Positions 48,756-58,333 of a stretch of DNA of 64,000 nucleotides are shown in pieces (position 1 is the stretch's first letter; each line of letters opens with the position of its first letter). The DNA is taken from NCBI GenBank assembly GCA_030849065.1, contig JASAON010001622.1, positions 44,046-108,045 on the forward strand. The letters are read 5' to 3'. The notes beneath the pieces were generated by a model that ran no database searches, was not told the origin of the DNA, and was given only the letters and a program-made list of their open reading frames with translations. Source of the DNA: Jaenimonas drosophilae (lineage: Eukaryota; Euglenozoa; Kinetoplastea; Trypanosomatida; Trypanosomatidae). A program made the position numbers and the translations under genes.

Positions 48756-49154
48756 ATGGGCTGCGGTGAGTCAAAGGCAAAGGAGCCCCGTGAGGATGAG
48801 CCCAACAACGACAACAACAACAACAACAACAGCTTCCCCAACTCGGCTAGCAACCATGGCTCTGCCGACAACAACGTCCCACCTCCACGTGTTGCAGATG
48901 GTGATGGCCCCTACGCCAACAGCACCGAGCTCCCCGTGAGCCACGCACGCGCCGACGCCGCTGCCGTCCACACCGACGAAGATGGCAAACCCATCCAGCT
49001 TCCCAAGGGCAGCTGGGTGAAGACGGAGGGTACGCCCTACTACTACAGCGCCATGGAGAACCTGTACTACCACCCCGCTAGCTACCAATTCTATGATCCA
49101 ACCAACCAAATGTGGTTTGACCCGGAGAAGAATGAGTGGTACCGTGATGAGTAG
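48756..49154 (+). CDS. Small acylated protein with C-terminal OCRE-like octamer repeat
   Basis: 132 residues. It begins MGCGESKAKE: Gly2 with a small residue at position 6 fits N-myristoylation, and Cys3 is placed for palmitoylation, so it is probably tethered to a membrane (flagellar or plasma membrane in kinetoplastids). Residues 10-85 are Asn/Asp/Pro/Ala-rich and disordered. Residues 95-129 consist of four aromatic octamers in phase: YYYSAMEN, LYYHPASY, QFYDPTNQ, MWFDPEKN, then EWY. That is the pattern of the OCRE domain of RBM5/RBM10/AGGF1, which binds proline-rich tails. I am confident of the gene and the two motifs; the function is unknown. Confidence 0.85.
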   Translation: MGCGESKAKEPREDEPNNDNNNNNNSFPNSASNHGSADNNVPPPRVADGDGPYANSTELPVSHARADAAAVHTDEDGKPIQLPKGSWVKTEGTPYYYSAMENLYYHPASYQFYDPTNQMWFDPEKNEWYRDE

Positions 49155-50520
49155 AGCGTGAGTGAGCGAGTGAATGAATGATAACGTGTGTGTGTGTGTG
49201 TGCAAAAAAAAGGAAGGAGGAGATGTGTGCATGCACCCTCTGCTACTTCTTCACATACTCAACTAGCCAACCGCTTCTTCTTCCTCCTCCAGGACACCCC
49301 CGGACTCGTTTATACACGCGCAGAGAACGCAGAATGAGGGGGGAGGACGCCGCTGGCACACAACTGTGCGAAGCTTCCTGTTGTGTGGGGGGTGCTGAGG
49401 AGGAGGCGCTTTCGCTATCATCATCATTATGCATTAATCCACCAACTTCGTCATGTGTTGCGTGTGTTCGTCCGTCGACGTGTTCGTCAATGGTCGCAGC
49501 TTGTGTGGAGAGATGTTGGAGGCAGAGGCATCTCGCCCGCTCCTCAGCTGCGTGATGCTTGACATGTGATACCTCCTCCCACATGGATGCAAACCAACAC
49601 CAACGCCAAAACAAGCAAACAACCAAATCTGAAGAAGTGCAACGCCGTGAGTTGGAGGTGTGAGCTCCAAAACGGCAGGGAGGTTGTTGGTGTTCTTTTC
49701 TTGCCACTAGCTTATTTTCACTCTCTGAGTATGATCCAAACCAATCCATCGGCAATCCATTCTCCACTTCGTCCTCCACCCAACCCCGACTTTTGTACCG
49801 TGTACGCACACATCATCAACAACAATGCTGTTGTTTTTTCATTGTTCTTCTCATATTCCGCCAAAGCAGAAGATGCATCAGATATCGATGTACGTCATAT
49901 TGATGTCGTTGCAGGTTTTGCGGCGGGTGACGAGATGTTTCGTGAGGAGATGATCTGTGTTTGTGTGATGGAGGGAATCGGAGTGAAGGCCAATTAATGG
50001 ATGTTGCACGTAGAACGCCGAATGAGATCCCATGCTTGCTCCCTCTCACTCACCCAACAACCATGCTTGACAACTTCACAACACATGCACAAGTACGACA
50101 CACACCGCGTGTGTCGTACATGCGTGTGTCTTGTGGAAGTTTGTTGTGGGTGGGAGGAGAGGATCTCTCGGCACTGTACCTCCCTGCACCAAGAACTGAG
50201 TATCCCGCCATATCGCCAAACGCTGCAGTGTTGATCATGATTATCAGAACACAAACATGCTTTTTTTGGATGACAGACAAGCAACATGCAACATGGTCTG
50301 TGTAGGTAGGCGTATATATATATGTGTGAAGAGCTTGTGAAGAGAGGGGGTGCCACCCTCTCTCAAGACGCTTCACTCAGCCATACATATTGCACAGCCA
50401 TGTTGTTTGTATATGCCACTTACAAAACCACATGCACATGTACGTTTTCTCTTTCTTGTGTTCTTCACTTGTTCTTGTTGTTTCTATTTGATGAAGGTAC
50501 TCACACCTATTCACAGTGCC
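49155..50520 (+). other. Intergenic, 1.4 kb, no gene
   Basis: No supportable gene: the longest + frame (49566-49997) begins in CA-rich sequence and has unlike-coding composition. Contents: GT repeat at 49183-49202, an A-run at 49205-49211, a TATATA patch at 50313-50321, and a T/C-rich tract at about 50439-50491 with CAG at 50514-50516 just before the next start. Confidence 0.55.
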
Positions 50521-51840
50521 ATGGATGACGAGTTGGTATCCATCCTCTTCCCTGGCCACGGTCCTGATGCGGAGCTGAATCCTCAGCAGCTCTTTTCTGC
50601 TCCCGAGGCTGGCGTGCTATCCTTGGCCGATGCGGCAGAAGCTGCTGGCATCTTGCATAATGATGATGGTTTAGATCATGGGTGTACCACGGTGGATGTG
50701 GCGGCCGACTACCCAGATTGCCTCACAGAGACACAACGAACGATGTTTTCACGCCACGTTGCCTTTCATATTCGTCGGTATGATCGTGTGCATGACGCGG
50801 TGTTGCTGATACGACGTGGATGGAAGGCGTTGGCGGAGGTACGTGGACGCTTACAGAGCGAGAAGGAGGAGCTGGTGGCGGGATTGGCAGCCGTGGATCA
50901 GCCAAGCACGGCAGCCTCTGCGACGTCTGAAGGTGGCACCAACACCAGCAATACAGATACAGCAGCACCAGCTGTTGTGGCTGCTACTGCTGCGCCATCG
51001 CGTCGTCCAGGTGGTGGCCGATTCTTTCAGCGTTCCGCGCTCTTCTCACGATTGCAGAGTGCCGTGGCGGCGACGGTGTTGGAGGATCAGGCGCGCCAAC
51101 AAAGTGATGAAGCCCGGAGTCGTAAACGCGTGGACCTCACCACACGTTTGGCCCTCCTTGCGGATGATCTCACGCAACACGATGCACTGCTTCAGCCCCT
51201 GTCTGAGAAGCTGCACAAGGCTGAAGAGCTGGAGGCAACGGCACAAGCCACGTTGGCGGAGCTGCTCCCGCTTCTGGAGGAGATGAGTGTCATGGAGGCC
51301 CGCTATGCTGTGAGTTTCGCGTTGCGTGCGGTGGCACACGGTGAGCCCTCGGCCAACACCTACGATATACCCTTCATGCCTGCCAACATCACGGCGGATG
51401 TGGCGGAGATCATTCGCGGGCAGGTGGAGGAGCAGCTGGCCAACTATCTCAGCTACCGCGCACGCATCGATCCCATTGTCGGTGAGCTAGAGCAGCAGGC
51501 GTTGGCGCGTCGGGCGGAACGTGCGGAGGCGTTGCGCGATGTACTCGGTGTTGGCCATCAATATGGTGGTGATGGCCACATGACAGACTTAATCTTTGCA
51601 CCATCTGCAAGAGCAACACATGGTTCCACGGTGAGTGGTCCATTGAGCTTCGTGGAGGATGTTGTGGGGTCATCGCGGCCACTTCGCCGCCCCGGTGCTG
51701 GCATCTCGGATAGCGATGGGGAGGATGAGATGCAACACCGTGTTGGTGGGGAGGTGGTGGCCGCTGATGGCGATGATGGCGATCGGCAGCGCATTCAGAA
51801 CGCACTCTCCGCACTGGATGACTTTGAGGAGATGTACTGA
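50521..51840 (+). CDS. Coiled-coil protein of unknown function
   Basis: 439 residues from the ATG at 50521, chosen because a T/C-rich tract and CAG lie just before it; upstream frame has no good ATG. Residues 1-75 are acidic. About 75-125 are helical and basic, about 125-175 are Ala/Thr-rich linker. About 175-360 are long charged helices with heptad-like leucines (typical coiled coil, e.g. LLQPLSEKLHKAEELEATAQ). The C-terminal 80 residues are acidic and disordered with a final ALDDFEEMY. No recognised domain. The architecture resembles cytoskeletal or vesicle-tether components, but nothing specific can be said. Confidence 0.75.
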   Translation: MDDELVSILFPGHGPDAELNPQQLFSAPEAGVLSLADAAEAAGILHNDDGLDHGCTTVDVAADYPDCLTETQRTMFSRHVAFHIRRYDRVHDAVLLIRRGWKALAEVRGRLQSEKEELVAGLAAVDQPSTAASATSEGGTNTSNTDTAAPAVVAATAAPSRRPGGGRFFQRSALFSRLQSAVAATVLEDQARQQSDEARSRKRVDLTTRLALLADDLTQHDALLQPLSEKLHKAEELEATAQATLAELLPLLEEMSVMEARYAVSFALRAVAHGEPSANTYDIPFMPANITADVAEIIRGQVEEQLANYLSYRARIDPIVGELEQQALARRAERAEALRDVLGVGHQYGGDGHMTDLIFAPSARATHGSTVSGPLSFVEDVVGSSRPLRRPGAGISDSDGEDEMQHRVGGEVVAADGDDGDRQRIQNALSALDDFEEMY

Positions 51841-52070
51841 TCAATATCTGAGGGCCCATCAACAAGTTTTTATCCAACGCAGGGCGCACACACACACACG
51901 CACACATTCACGGAGCTTCGTGTGTTTCCTCACGATGGGAGCAGCATCCTCTTGGTCCTGCTACATCAACGAATGGCTGGTATCCCCTTTCCTCCTCTCT
52001 TCCTTCTCACATCATTGCTGTACGTACGTACGTGCATGTGTAAGTGTACGTGTTGTGTAGTGCTGTTGGG

Positions 52071-53354
52071 ATGTACCCACGACGAACCCCCTACGAAGAC
52101 GATGTTCCTCGACGCGAAAACATCATCACCGTGGCCATGCCCGGGGTGACGTCATCCCGCGCACAAATATCGCGCTACTGCGGCAGTGATGGCATCACCG
52201 TCCTGCAAAACTGGTCGGATGGATTTGAGCCGCTGCACGATGTGGAGGTCCATCGCAATCGTCATGATGGGGTGCCACGCCTCCTCCGCTGGAAAGGTGC
52301 GGTGATGAGCTTCGTGTACTACTGCATTCTTGGACGTGAGTCGGATGCAATACTTCCCCCACTCACAGGTTCTGTGGTGCACCCACATCATGATGATGAT
52401 GAAGAAGCTGCCGATGCAACGGGCATGACGTCGTCAGCGCGTTTGATGAAGCACAGTGACGAGCGGCGGCGGCTTGCCCAAATGGCGGATGCAGGTGAGC
52501 TCGATCCTCCGGTGCTGTACCACGCCACCTGCGCCGTGGCCCCGCGTCTGTTACACAACGTCCTTCCCTCTCCCGAGGTATCCGAGATTGTGCATCAGGT
52601 TGGGTGGCACGTGTGGCTGCATCCGTTGCGTTTGGTCTTGTGGCTGAAGGAGATGGCAACGTGTGTGCTCTTCTCTACACGACCGATTCAGTGGTGCTAC
52701 TCCGAGGTGGGGAGGTCTAACATGGGCGGTGAGCGGGATCAGGCCTACTTCACTCGCGAGGTACGTCGTGCTGTGTGCAAGATACAACAGGAAGCACAAC
52801 AACACCGTGATGGTGTTGATGATGATGAAGCAGAGAAGGTGAGTGTACCACGCGGGCTGGCCAAACGCCGCCATCTCGTCCTCTTCGGCGTCAGTCGTGG
52901 TGCCGCGACATGCTTTTACGCATCAATGAAGCTCCCAGCCGCCCTTGCTTCGTACGTTTCACTTGTGGTGGTGGAGGCACCCTTCGATACCATGACGCAC
53001 GTGTTGCAATCATCCAGCTTCGTGCCCACACTAAATCGATGGTTCTTCAACGTCTTCGCGGATTATGGCGGGGCGGAGGAGGAGAGACGGGCCTACAACT
53101 ACAAGGCAGAGGAGGTGCGGTTGCGCTGCCCCATCGCTTTTGTGCTCTCGCGTCGTGATCGGCGTGTGCCCAATGAATGTACGAACGCGCTGATTGAGGG
53201 TGTACGTCAGAAGCTGGTGCCAGCGGTGATTCCGGCGGTGGAAGTGCTGATGTTACAGCACTCACGTCACCCGTGTATGGCGGTGGGCTGCCGCGAGGAT
53301 CAGGACGCGTACGTACGCTTCATGGAGGGCCTCTACACTAAGTACTGCCCATGA
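52071..53354 (+). CDS. Alpha/beta hydrolase-fold protein
   Basis: 427 residues; ATG at 52071 follows a long T/C tract (51984-52017) and GTAG at 52057-52060. A second ATG at 52137 is possible. The nucleophile elbow is LVLFGVSRGAATCFYASM (GxSxG, Ser in GVSRG) at about residues 264-281. An Asp-bearing strand follows (AFVLSRRDRRVPNE, typical of the acid before the last helix), and the His near the end lies in LQHSRHPCM, so all three catalytic elements are in the normal order. An internal acidic insert (about 105-150) is low complexity. No signal peptide. Esterase, lipase or acyltransferase activity is possible; the substrate is unknown. Confidence 0.75.
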   Translation: MYPRRTPYEDDVPRRENIITVAMPGVTSSRAQISRYCGSDGITVLQNWSDGFEPLHDVEVHRNRHDGVPRLLRWKGAVMSFVYYCILGRESDAILPPLTGSVVHPHHDDDEEAADATGMTSSARLMKHSDERRRLAQMADAGELDPPVLYHATCAVAPRLLHNVLPSPEVSEIVHQVGWHVWLHPLRLVLWLKEMATCVLFSTRPIQWCYSEVGRSNMGGERDQAYFTREVRRAVCKIQQEAQQHRDGVDDDEAEKVSVPRGLAKRRHLVLFGVSRGAATCFYASMKLPAALASYVSLVVVEAPFDTMTHVLQSSSFVPTLNRWFFNVFADYGGAEEERRAYNYKAEEVRLRCPIAFVLSRRDRRVPNECTNALIEGVRQKLVPAVIPAVEVLMLQHSRHPCMAVGCREDQDAYVRFMEGLYTKYCP

Positions 53355-53488
53355 GAGAGTGAGTGTGTGTAGGGAATGAGCAACAAGCAAACAAAAAAAA
53401 GACAAAAAGACATAAGCAGTTCATCACATACGCAACAATACTATGTGGTTGTGTATCATTTATGTGTGGGCATCATCTCATGACGTAC

Positions 53489-53550
53489 CTCCTTCTCTCT
53501 CTCTCAATCTTACTACACCTTGTGTTGCGTTGTTGTACGAATCTCACATA
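53489..53550 (+). promoter_or_regulatory. Candidate trans-splice acceptor for the YEATS gene
   Basis: CCTCCTTCTCTCTCTCTC and further T/C-rich sequence ends at ATAG (53547-53550). It leaves only about six bases before the ATG at 53557, a very short leader, and decides against the upstream ATG at 53443, which would place the tract inside the coding region. Confidence 0.5.
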
Positions 53551-53556
53551 GTTTGG

Positions 53557-54777
53557 ATGTTCTCCGAGAGCAGCACCCATGTTCTCTACAGCGGCACCTT
53601 GCAAATACCCGTTTGCATAGGAAGCATCTGTACTCCATTGCCGAGCGAACTCACCACGAGCTCCAACAACAACAACACCTCTAGTGATGCGCAACGTGCT
53701 GGAGACAGCGCTTCAGGTGGTGCCAACGACACCAACGCGTCGTGGTCCCGCCAGCCGCCATCGTCCAAGGGCCTCACCACACACACCAACCCCGGCGTAC
53801 ACAAGAAACATCTCCGTCGTCGCTACTGCTACATTCGAGATGGCTCAGATATCCAGATTGATGCCTTCTATCGCTGGCTGCTTCACCACACCGGCTCAGA
53901 CACAACAACAACATCATCATCATCATCTCCGCATACTGGTGAGGCTGATGCCGTACTACCACGCCCACGAAGCCCATCGCTGCTCTACGCCATGCTCGAC
54001 CACGTGGATTTTATTGTGCCAAAAAGTTTTCCCACGCCACGTCGGACGGTGTGTGCCCCACCCTTCATGATTGAGGATGATACATGGGCAGAACATGTTG
54101 TGGAGATGCATTTACACTTCCTCCCACTTCTCCAGATGCAGCCCGTCATTCTGCAGCACCGTGTGCTCCTGACGCGAAGAGATCCCAACGTGTATCCCCC
54201 ACTGTTGGCTCGTTACTACAGCAAGACAATTGATGAGATTCATCGCATGGAGGCGGAGCGGCACCGGAGCCCACGTATGAAGCGGAAGAGCACCACCAAA
54301 ACACGCACTCATGTGCTGCACCATGTGGCACAAGAGGATGTTGTCAGTTCTGACCAAGCTAAGGCAACGGATACTATAATTTCTGAGCGACGCGATGCTC
54401 TCCGTGTCTTCCATCCATCCATTCACGTTCTTCACATGTTTCGTGCTGTACTCAACATGAGTACATCGTCGGTGGTACAACATTTGCAGCAACTCTTCGT
54501 AGAGATGGGCCCACATGCTGGATCAACGGGTGAAGATGATGTGTTGCCGTGGCAGCTTCCGTTTGAGGAGGGCATCGCTGACTACGCACAACATCGTTCC
54601 ATCAACGCCCACCACACACTCCTCGCGGTGAAGGCGGCACTGGAGGAGGAGCAGGAGGAGCTGAAGCAGCGCATGCAGCACGTGGTGCAGGAGCTTTCTG
54701 CCGATGCACAACGCCTCATTGGTGGCATCTCATCCATCCATGACGGTTGTCTCGCGTTGTATGCGCGAGGACGGTAA
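53557..54777 (+). CDS. Divergent YEATS-domain protein (acyl-lysine reader type)
   Basis: 406 residues from 53557. The YEATS fold appears split by two inserts: an N-terminal strand (LQIPVCIGSICTPL, 15-28), then HLRRRYCYIRDGSDI (85-99), and the core at about 148-207: DHVDFIVPKSFPTPRR, APPFMIEDDTWAEHVVEM, HLHFLPL and ILQHRVLL. Family consensus is VxFxLHxSFxxPxRxVxxPPFxVxExGWGxFxxxIxxxF...HxLxL. YEATS domains read acetyl- or crotonyl-lysine on histones in NuA4/SWR1/SAGA-type complexes. Here the cage Phe and Ser of SF and a Trp are kept, but the His of LHxSF is replaced by Pro. The C-terminal 35 residues form a coiled coil, as in GAS41/Yaf9. Nuclear role inferred. Confidence 0.7.
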   Translation: MFSESSTHVLYSGTLQIPVCIGSICTPLPSELTTSSNNNNTSSDAQRAGDSASGGANDTNASWSRQPPSSKGLTTHTNPGVHKKHLRRRYCYIRDGSDIQIDAFYRWLLHHTGSDTTTTSSSSSPHTGEADAVLPRPRSPSLLYAMLDHVDFIVPKSFPTPRRTVCAPPFMIEDDTWAEHVVEMHLHFLPLLQMQPVILQHRVLLTRRDPNVYPPLLARYYSKTIDEIHRMEAERHRSPRMKRKSTTKTRTHVLHHVAQEDVVSSDQAKATDTIISERRDALRVFHPSIHVLHMFRAVLNMSTSSVVQHLQQLFVEMGPHAGSTGEDDVLPWQLPFEEGIADYAQHRSINAHHTLLAVKAALEEEQEELKQRMQHVVQELSADAQRLIGGISSIHDGCLALYARGR

Positions 54778-54929
54778 CCACTGCTTGTGTTTCCACCCAC
54801 ACAAACAACAACAACAACACGTTTCAAACTCTCAGTGTGTGTGTGTGTGTGTAGGCTCTGCCAAGTGGTACTCTTCGTGTGCATCATGCTGTACTTCACT
54901 TTCATCATTATCATCATCATCAAAGTAAG

Positions 54930-54944
54930 TTGTTCTTTCTCTAG
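54930..54944 (+). promoter_or_regulatory. Candidate trans-splice acceptor for guanylate kinase
   Basis: TTGTTCTTTCTCTAG lies 70 bases before the ATG; it supports the start at 55015 over the longer open frame. Confidence 0.6.
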
Positions 54945-55014
54945 AGAGGCCTCTTCCACGCGTGGACGCTTCTACACCTCCGTCTCACCGACACATACCA
55001 CCATCATCACTACC

Positions 55015-55620
55015 ATGCCACTCGAGGCCATTGTTGTTTGCGGTCCTTCTGGGGTGGGCAAGGGCACCTTGTTGCAGCGTCTTCTGACGCAGTACGCCAC
55101 GCGCTTCGCCTACTCCATCTCCCACACCAGCCGCCCTCCACGTGCTCATGAAACTGCCGGAAAGGAGTACCACTTCGCCGCGCGTGATGACATCGAACGC
55201 ATGGACGCTGCGGGTGAGTTCCTCGAGGTCTGCGACGTACACGGCAATCTGTACGGCACGAGTGTGGCGGCGGTGCGTGCGGTGCGCGATCAGGGAAAAG
55301 TATGCATCATTGAGATTGATGTGAAGGGGGCGGAGAAGCTGGCCGCGCGTACAGCCAACCCCATCTCGGCATCGTACCTCTTCATCACAGCCCCGTCGAT
55401 GGAGGAGCTCCGCAATCGCATAACGAAGCGTGGTTGCGATGATGATGAGTGCGTACGTCGGCGCCTCATTACGGCGGAGGCGGAGATGGCCTTTTTACAG
55501 GCACATCCCACTTTCTTCTGTGACGTTATACTGAATGATAAACTGGACGAGGCCTACGCACGTCTGGTAGCGGCGATTAGCAAGAAGCTCGTGGAGCATC
55601 AGATGCCAGCGCTTCAGTAG
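55015..55620 (+). CDS. Guanylate kinase
   Basis: 201 residues, the normal length for a single-domain enzyme. It phosphorylates GMP (and dGMP) to GDP using ATP, a step in purine salvage and nucleotide supply that matters in kinetoplastids, which cannot make purines de novo. The P-loop GPSGVGKGTL (about 10-19), the GMP-binding SHTSRPPRAHE segment (about 36-46), EYHFAA and the lid region with RIxxRGCDDDE are all present and in order. The C-terminus ends in a helix and a short tail without an obvious SKL-type glycosomal signal. Frame extends upstream without a suitable ATG, and a strong acceptor precedes this start. Confidence 0.96.
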   Translation: MPLEAIVVCGPSGVGKGTLLQRLLTQYATRFAYSISHTSRPPRAHETAGKEYHFAARDDIERMDAAGEFLEVCDVHGNLYGTSVAAVRAVRDQGKVCIIEIDVKGAEKLAARTANPISASYLFITAPSMEELRNRITKRGCDDDECVRRRLITAEAEMAFLQAHPTFFCDVILNDKLDEAYARLVAAISKKLVEHQMPALQ

Positions 55621-56218
55621 CTTCGCTGGGAAGCGCGCGTGCAACACCAATGCGTACCTTGGCGCTTGGTTCCACCACAACATCAGCTCCCTTCTGCGCA
55701 CTTGTACTCCTACCCTCTCTCTCCCTCGCATCCCTCCACGATGTTGTTTGGGAGGATGAGAGACGTCTGCTGAGGTTGCGTACAACCACCTCTTCACTAT
55801 AATCTTCTGATGGTGTGCTAATATACTCACGCGAGTAGAGCACACTTCCTATCGTCATGCAGCACATGATGGATGATGGGGATATACCCACCCTTCACCT
55901 CCCCTCATCTCCACCATCATGAGCATCCATACCTCATATATCATTCATTGTTTTTGTGGTGTGTGTGTTTGTGCGTCGTGGACGAGCGTAGTCGGGCTCA
56001 TCGCTAACCCACGCACCCATCAAATTCTTCTTGCTGCTTGCATGACGGAGATGCACCACATCCCCTCGTAGTACTTGTGTTATATTCCTGCGCACGAACG
56101 CACATCTTCGCTCTTTCTCTTCACTCGTCTCTCATCAAGCTGTTGTAGGTCCTACCCACACTCCCACAGCAGTGCCTTGATTTAATCTGCACGTTGTGTG
56201 TGCGTGTGTGCTTGTTGG
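55621..56218 (+). other. Intergenic: untranslated sequence
   Basis: 598 bases without a gene. A T/C-rich tract (about 56105-56134) is followed by AG at 56138-56139 and 56146-56147, and the GTGTGCG stretch before the ATG is typical leader sequence. Confidence 0.55.
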
Positions 56219-58333
56219 ATGATCTCAGTGGCTGCGTCATCGCCCAAGGTGCAGCACCATTCGCCGGCCTTCATTGCGCTACCTGAGAAGCTCTTCGCCC
56301 TCCGCCACCGCTTTCCCTCAGTACTGGAGTGTGTGTTGTTGGAATGTGTTCGGTGCCGTCAGTGGTCCTCGGTGGAGGTGCGCCGTGGAGCTCCTCCAGA
56401 GGTTGAGACGGGCGAGGCAGAGGCAGCGGAGCTGAGCGTTGTGCCACCACTCTCCACGTCGGTGGCCGATGCGCGATGCAAGGAGCTTGTGAAGCAAGAA
56501 GAAGAAGATGGACGTGGCGGGTGGCACTCCGCACGCCTGCGCGAGCAGCTCGCCAACAACACAAAAAAGGCTGCCGTTGATGCAGCAGACGATGATGATG
56601 ATGGGCTCATCAATTTGGCACCGGAACAGAAGTTTTTGCGACGCTTATTGCAAGATCGCACAGGCTCGAGACATGCGCTGGGTAATTCTGCGGCAGAGGA
56701 GGAGCGGCTGAACTTCTTCATACCCAACCCAGCCACCTACCGCTGTGCGTGGAGTCACTGCCAAACACTCGATGTGTTACTGGACCTGCGTCGCTCGTGG
56801 CTCGGCGAGATGTACCGGTCAGTGGAAGCTGCAAAGCCAAACAACAACAACAACAACATGCCTAACTTGGACGCAACATCTCCGCTCACCATGCGGATGT
56901 TATCCAGCGAATTGTGGAGGCGTCGGGAGGACGTGAATGAGCTGCTGGCGCGGGAATTAGAGATGCGGTGCAGCAGCCGACGTAAGCCTGGCAACAACAG
57001 CATCAGCAACGGAGTGGAGCTGAACGCCTCAGGCAAGCTGGCGGGAGAGCATACCAACAACAAGAACGGCACCTCCGATGATCCCCCCACGTTTGATCGA
57101 TGTACCCAGACGAAGTGGGTGGAGCTCACGGCACAGGCCCTCGTGCAGGATGAGGATGCCGTTCTTTCCGCCTACTGCTGGGTTGTGTGCGATGCGTGTG
57201 GCAAGCTGAGGCGGGTGGCCCAACCCTTTCCAGGTGGGGCGCCATTTGTCTGTGCTCTCTCAGCCTCCGTCGGGAGCTGCAGCGTCGCGGAGGTGGCGGG
57301 TCTCGTACGCACCACCGCCGACAACACCGCGACGTCGTTGGAGCGTGCCGCCCTCCTCTCACCGCATCTTCCCTTCCCACTACGCAAGAAGTATGAAGAT
57401 ATGCGGGTGGGGCATTCAGATGTGGTTGCGAGCCCCCCACTAGTGGAAGAGGCCCTGCTTCAGCGTGTACGTGCGGCTGTAGCACAGCGAGCCGAGGAGG
57501 TATTCGGCCATGTTGGTGTTGGTGAACGTAGTCGTCATGCCACACGTCGTAGCGATGGTGAGAACGGATGTATCGATGCCAGTGTGCTGCCGCTGCTGAA
57601 GGCTTTGGCGGCATCCATCAAGAAGCGTTCGATGGGGTCCTTGGGCAAGGAACTGGCGCTGAGCCCGGCGGAGATTCGTCGCAAGCGGGAGGAGGTTGTG
57701 CGCCGTGCTCATCTCAGTGACGCAACACCGCCGCCCTCCGTGGCGGAACCGACCAAGAAGGTGGCCACAACTTCGAAGCGAGGCCGTGAGCCAACAGAGG
57801 CCTTTGGTGGAGGGCCAAACGCTCTTCGCCCACGACGCGCTCATGCACATGAGGAGGTGCAAGACAAGCACACCACCAACAGCACATCAGTTACTGAATG
57901 TGCAGATCCGCCCAAGAAGGCAGCAGCGCCTCCAACTCCCCCGCCAGCCTCTCCAGGCAATGCACCGCGATGTGGAAGAAAGCAAAAAACGCTGCAGCCG
58001 CCATCTCCATCTCCAACAACAACAACATCAGCAAGCACTACGGCCGCCTCGCTAACAACGTCAAAGCCACTTCCTGCAGCTGTTGGGGAGAAGTCCAAAT
58101 CCAAAAAGAAGGCTGCCAAGGATTCTGTTGTTGTTGATGATGATGATGATACGATCCACTGGGTGCAGTGCGATGAGTGCCGCAAGTGGCGCATCATTCC
58201 TGAACCACTTTCATCGGAGCTCACCTTCTGGACGTGTTCGATGCGCGTGGATGGCCGCACGCGCTGCAGTGACATGGATGATGAAGTGCGTATGAAGCAA
58301 GAGGAGGCGGCGAAGCGCAAGCGAGCCCGATAA
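56219..58333 (+). CDS. Protein with two CW-type zinc fingers
   Basis: 704 residues from 56219; the frame begins earlier only at a GTG inside GT-rich leader. The last 60 residues hold a canonical CW zinc finger: W648, C651, C654, KWR, then WTC and a final C before the basic end (HWVQCDECRKWRIIPEP). A second, degenerate CW domain lies at W321, C324, C327 with KLR in place of KWR and two later cysteines. CW domains read unmethylated or methylated H3K4 in plants and animals. Between and after them are basic Lys/Arg/Ala/Pro linkers, some nuclear-localisation-like. N-terminal 100 residues contain a CxxCxxW-like start (LLECVRCRQWSS), possibly a third partial zinc site. Probably a nuclear chromatin reader. 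Confidence 0.85.
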   Translation: MISVAASSPKVQHHSPAFIALPEKLFALRHRFPSVLECVLLECVRCRQWSSVEVRRGAPPEVETGEAEAAELSVVPPLSTSVADARCKELVKQEEEDGRGGWHSARLREQLANNTKKAAVDAADDDDDGLINLAPEQKFLRRLLQDRTGSRHALGNSAAEEERLNFFIPNPATYRCAWSHCQTLDVLLDLRRSWLGEMYRSVEAAKPNNNNNNMPNLDATSPLTMRMLSSELWRRREDVNELLARELEMRCSSRRKPGNNSISNGVELNASGKLAGEHTNNKNGTSDDPPTFDRCTQTKWVELTAQALVQDEDAVLSAYCWVVCDACGKLRRVAQPFPGGAPFVCALSASVGSCSVAEVAGLVRTTADNTATSLERAALLSPHLPFPLRKKYEDMRVGHSDVVASPPLVEEALLQRVRAAVAQRAEEVFGHVGVGERSRHATRRSDGENGCIDASVLPLLKALAASIKKRSMGSLGKELALSPAEIRRKREEVVRRAHLSDATPPPSVAEPTKKVATTSKRGREPTEAFGGGPNALRPRRAHAHEEVQDKHTTNSTSVTECADPPKKAAAPPTPPPASPGNAPRCGRKQKTLQPPSPSPTTTTSASTTAASLTTSKPLPAAVGEKSKSKKKAAKDSVVVDDDDDTIHWVQCDECRKWRIIPEPLSSELTFWTCSMRVDGRTRCSDMDDEVRMKQEEAAKRKRAR

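Noticed and set aside
49566..49997. 143-residue + strand open frame between OCRE-like and coiled-coil genes
   Set aside because: Codon composition and low-complexity content are like the surrounding untranslated sequence.
53443..53556. Upstream ATG of the YEATS gene
   Set aside because: It would place a long CT tract plus AG inside the coding sequence; the ATG at 53557 is preferred.
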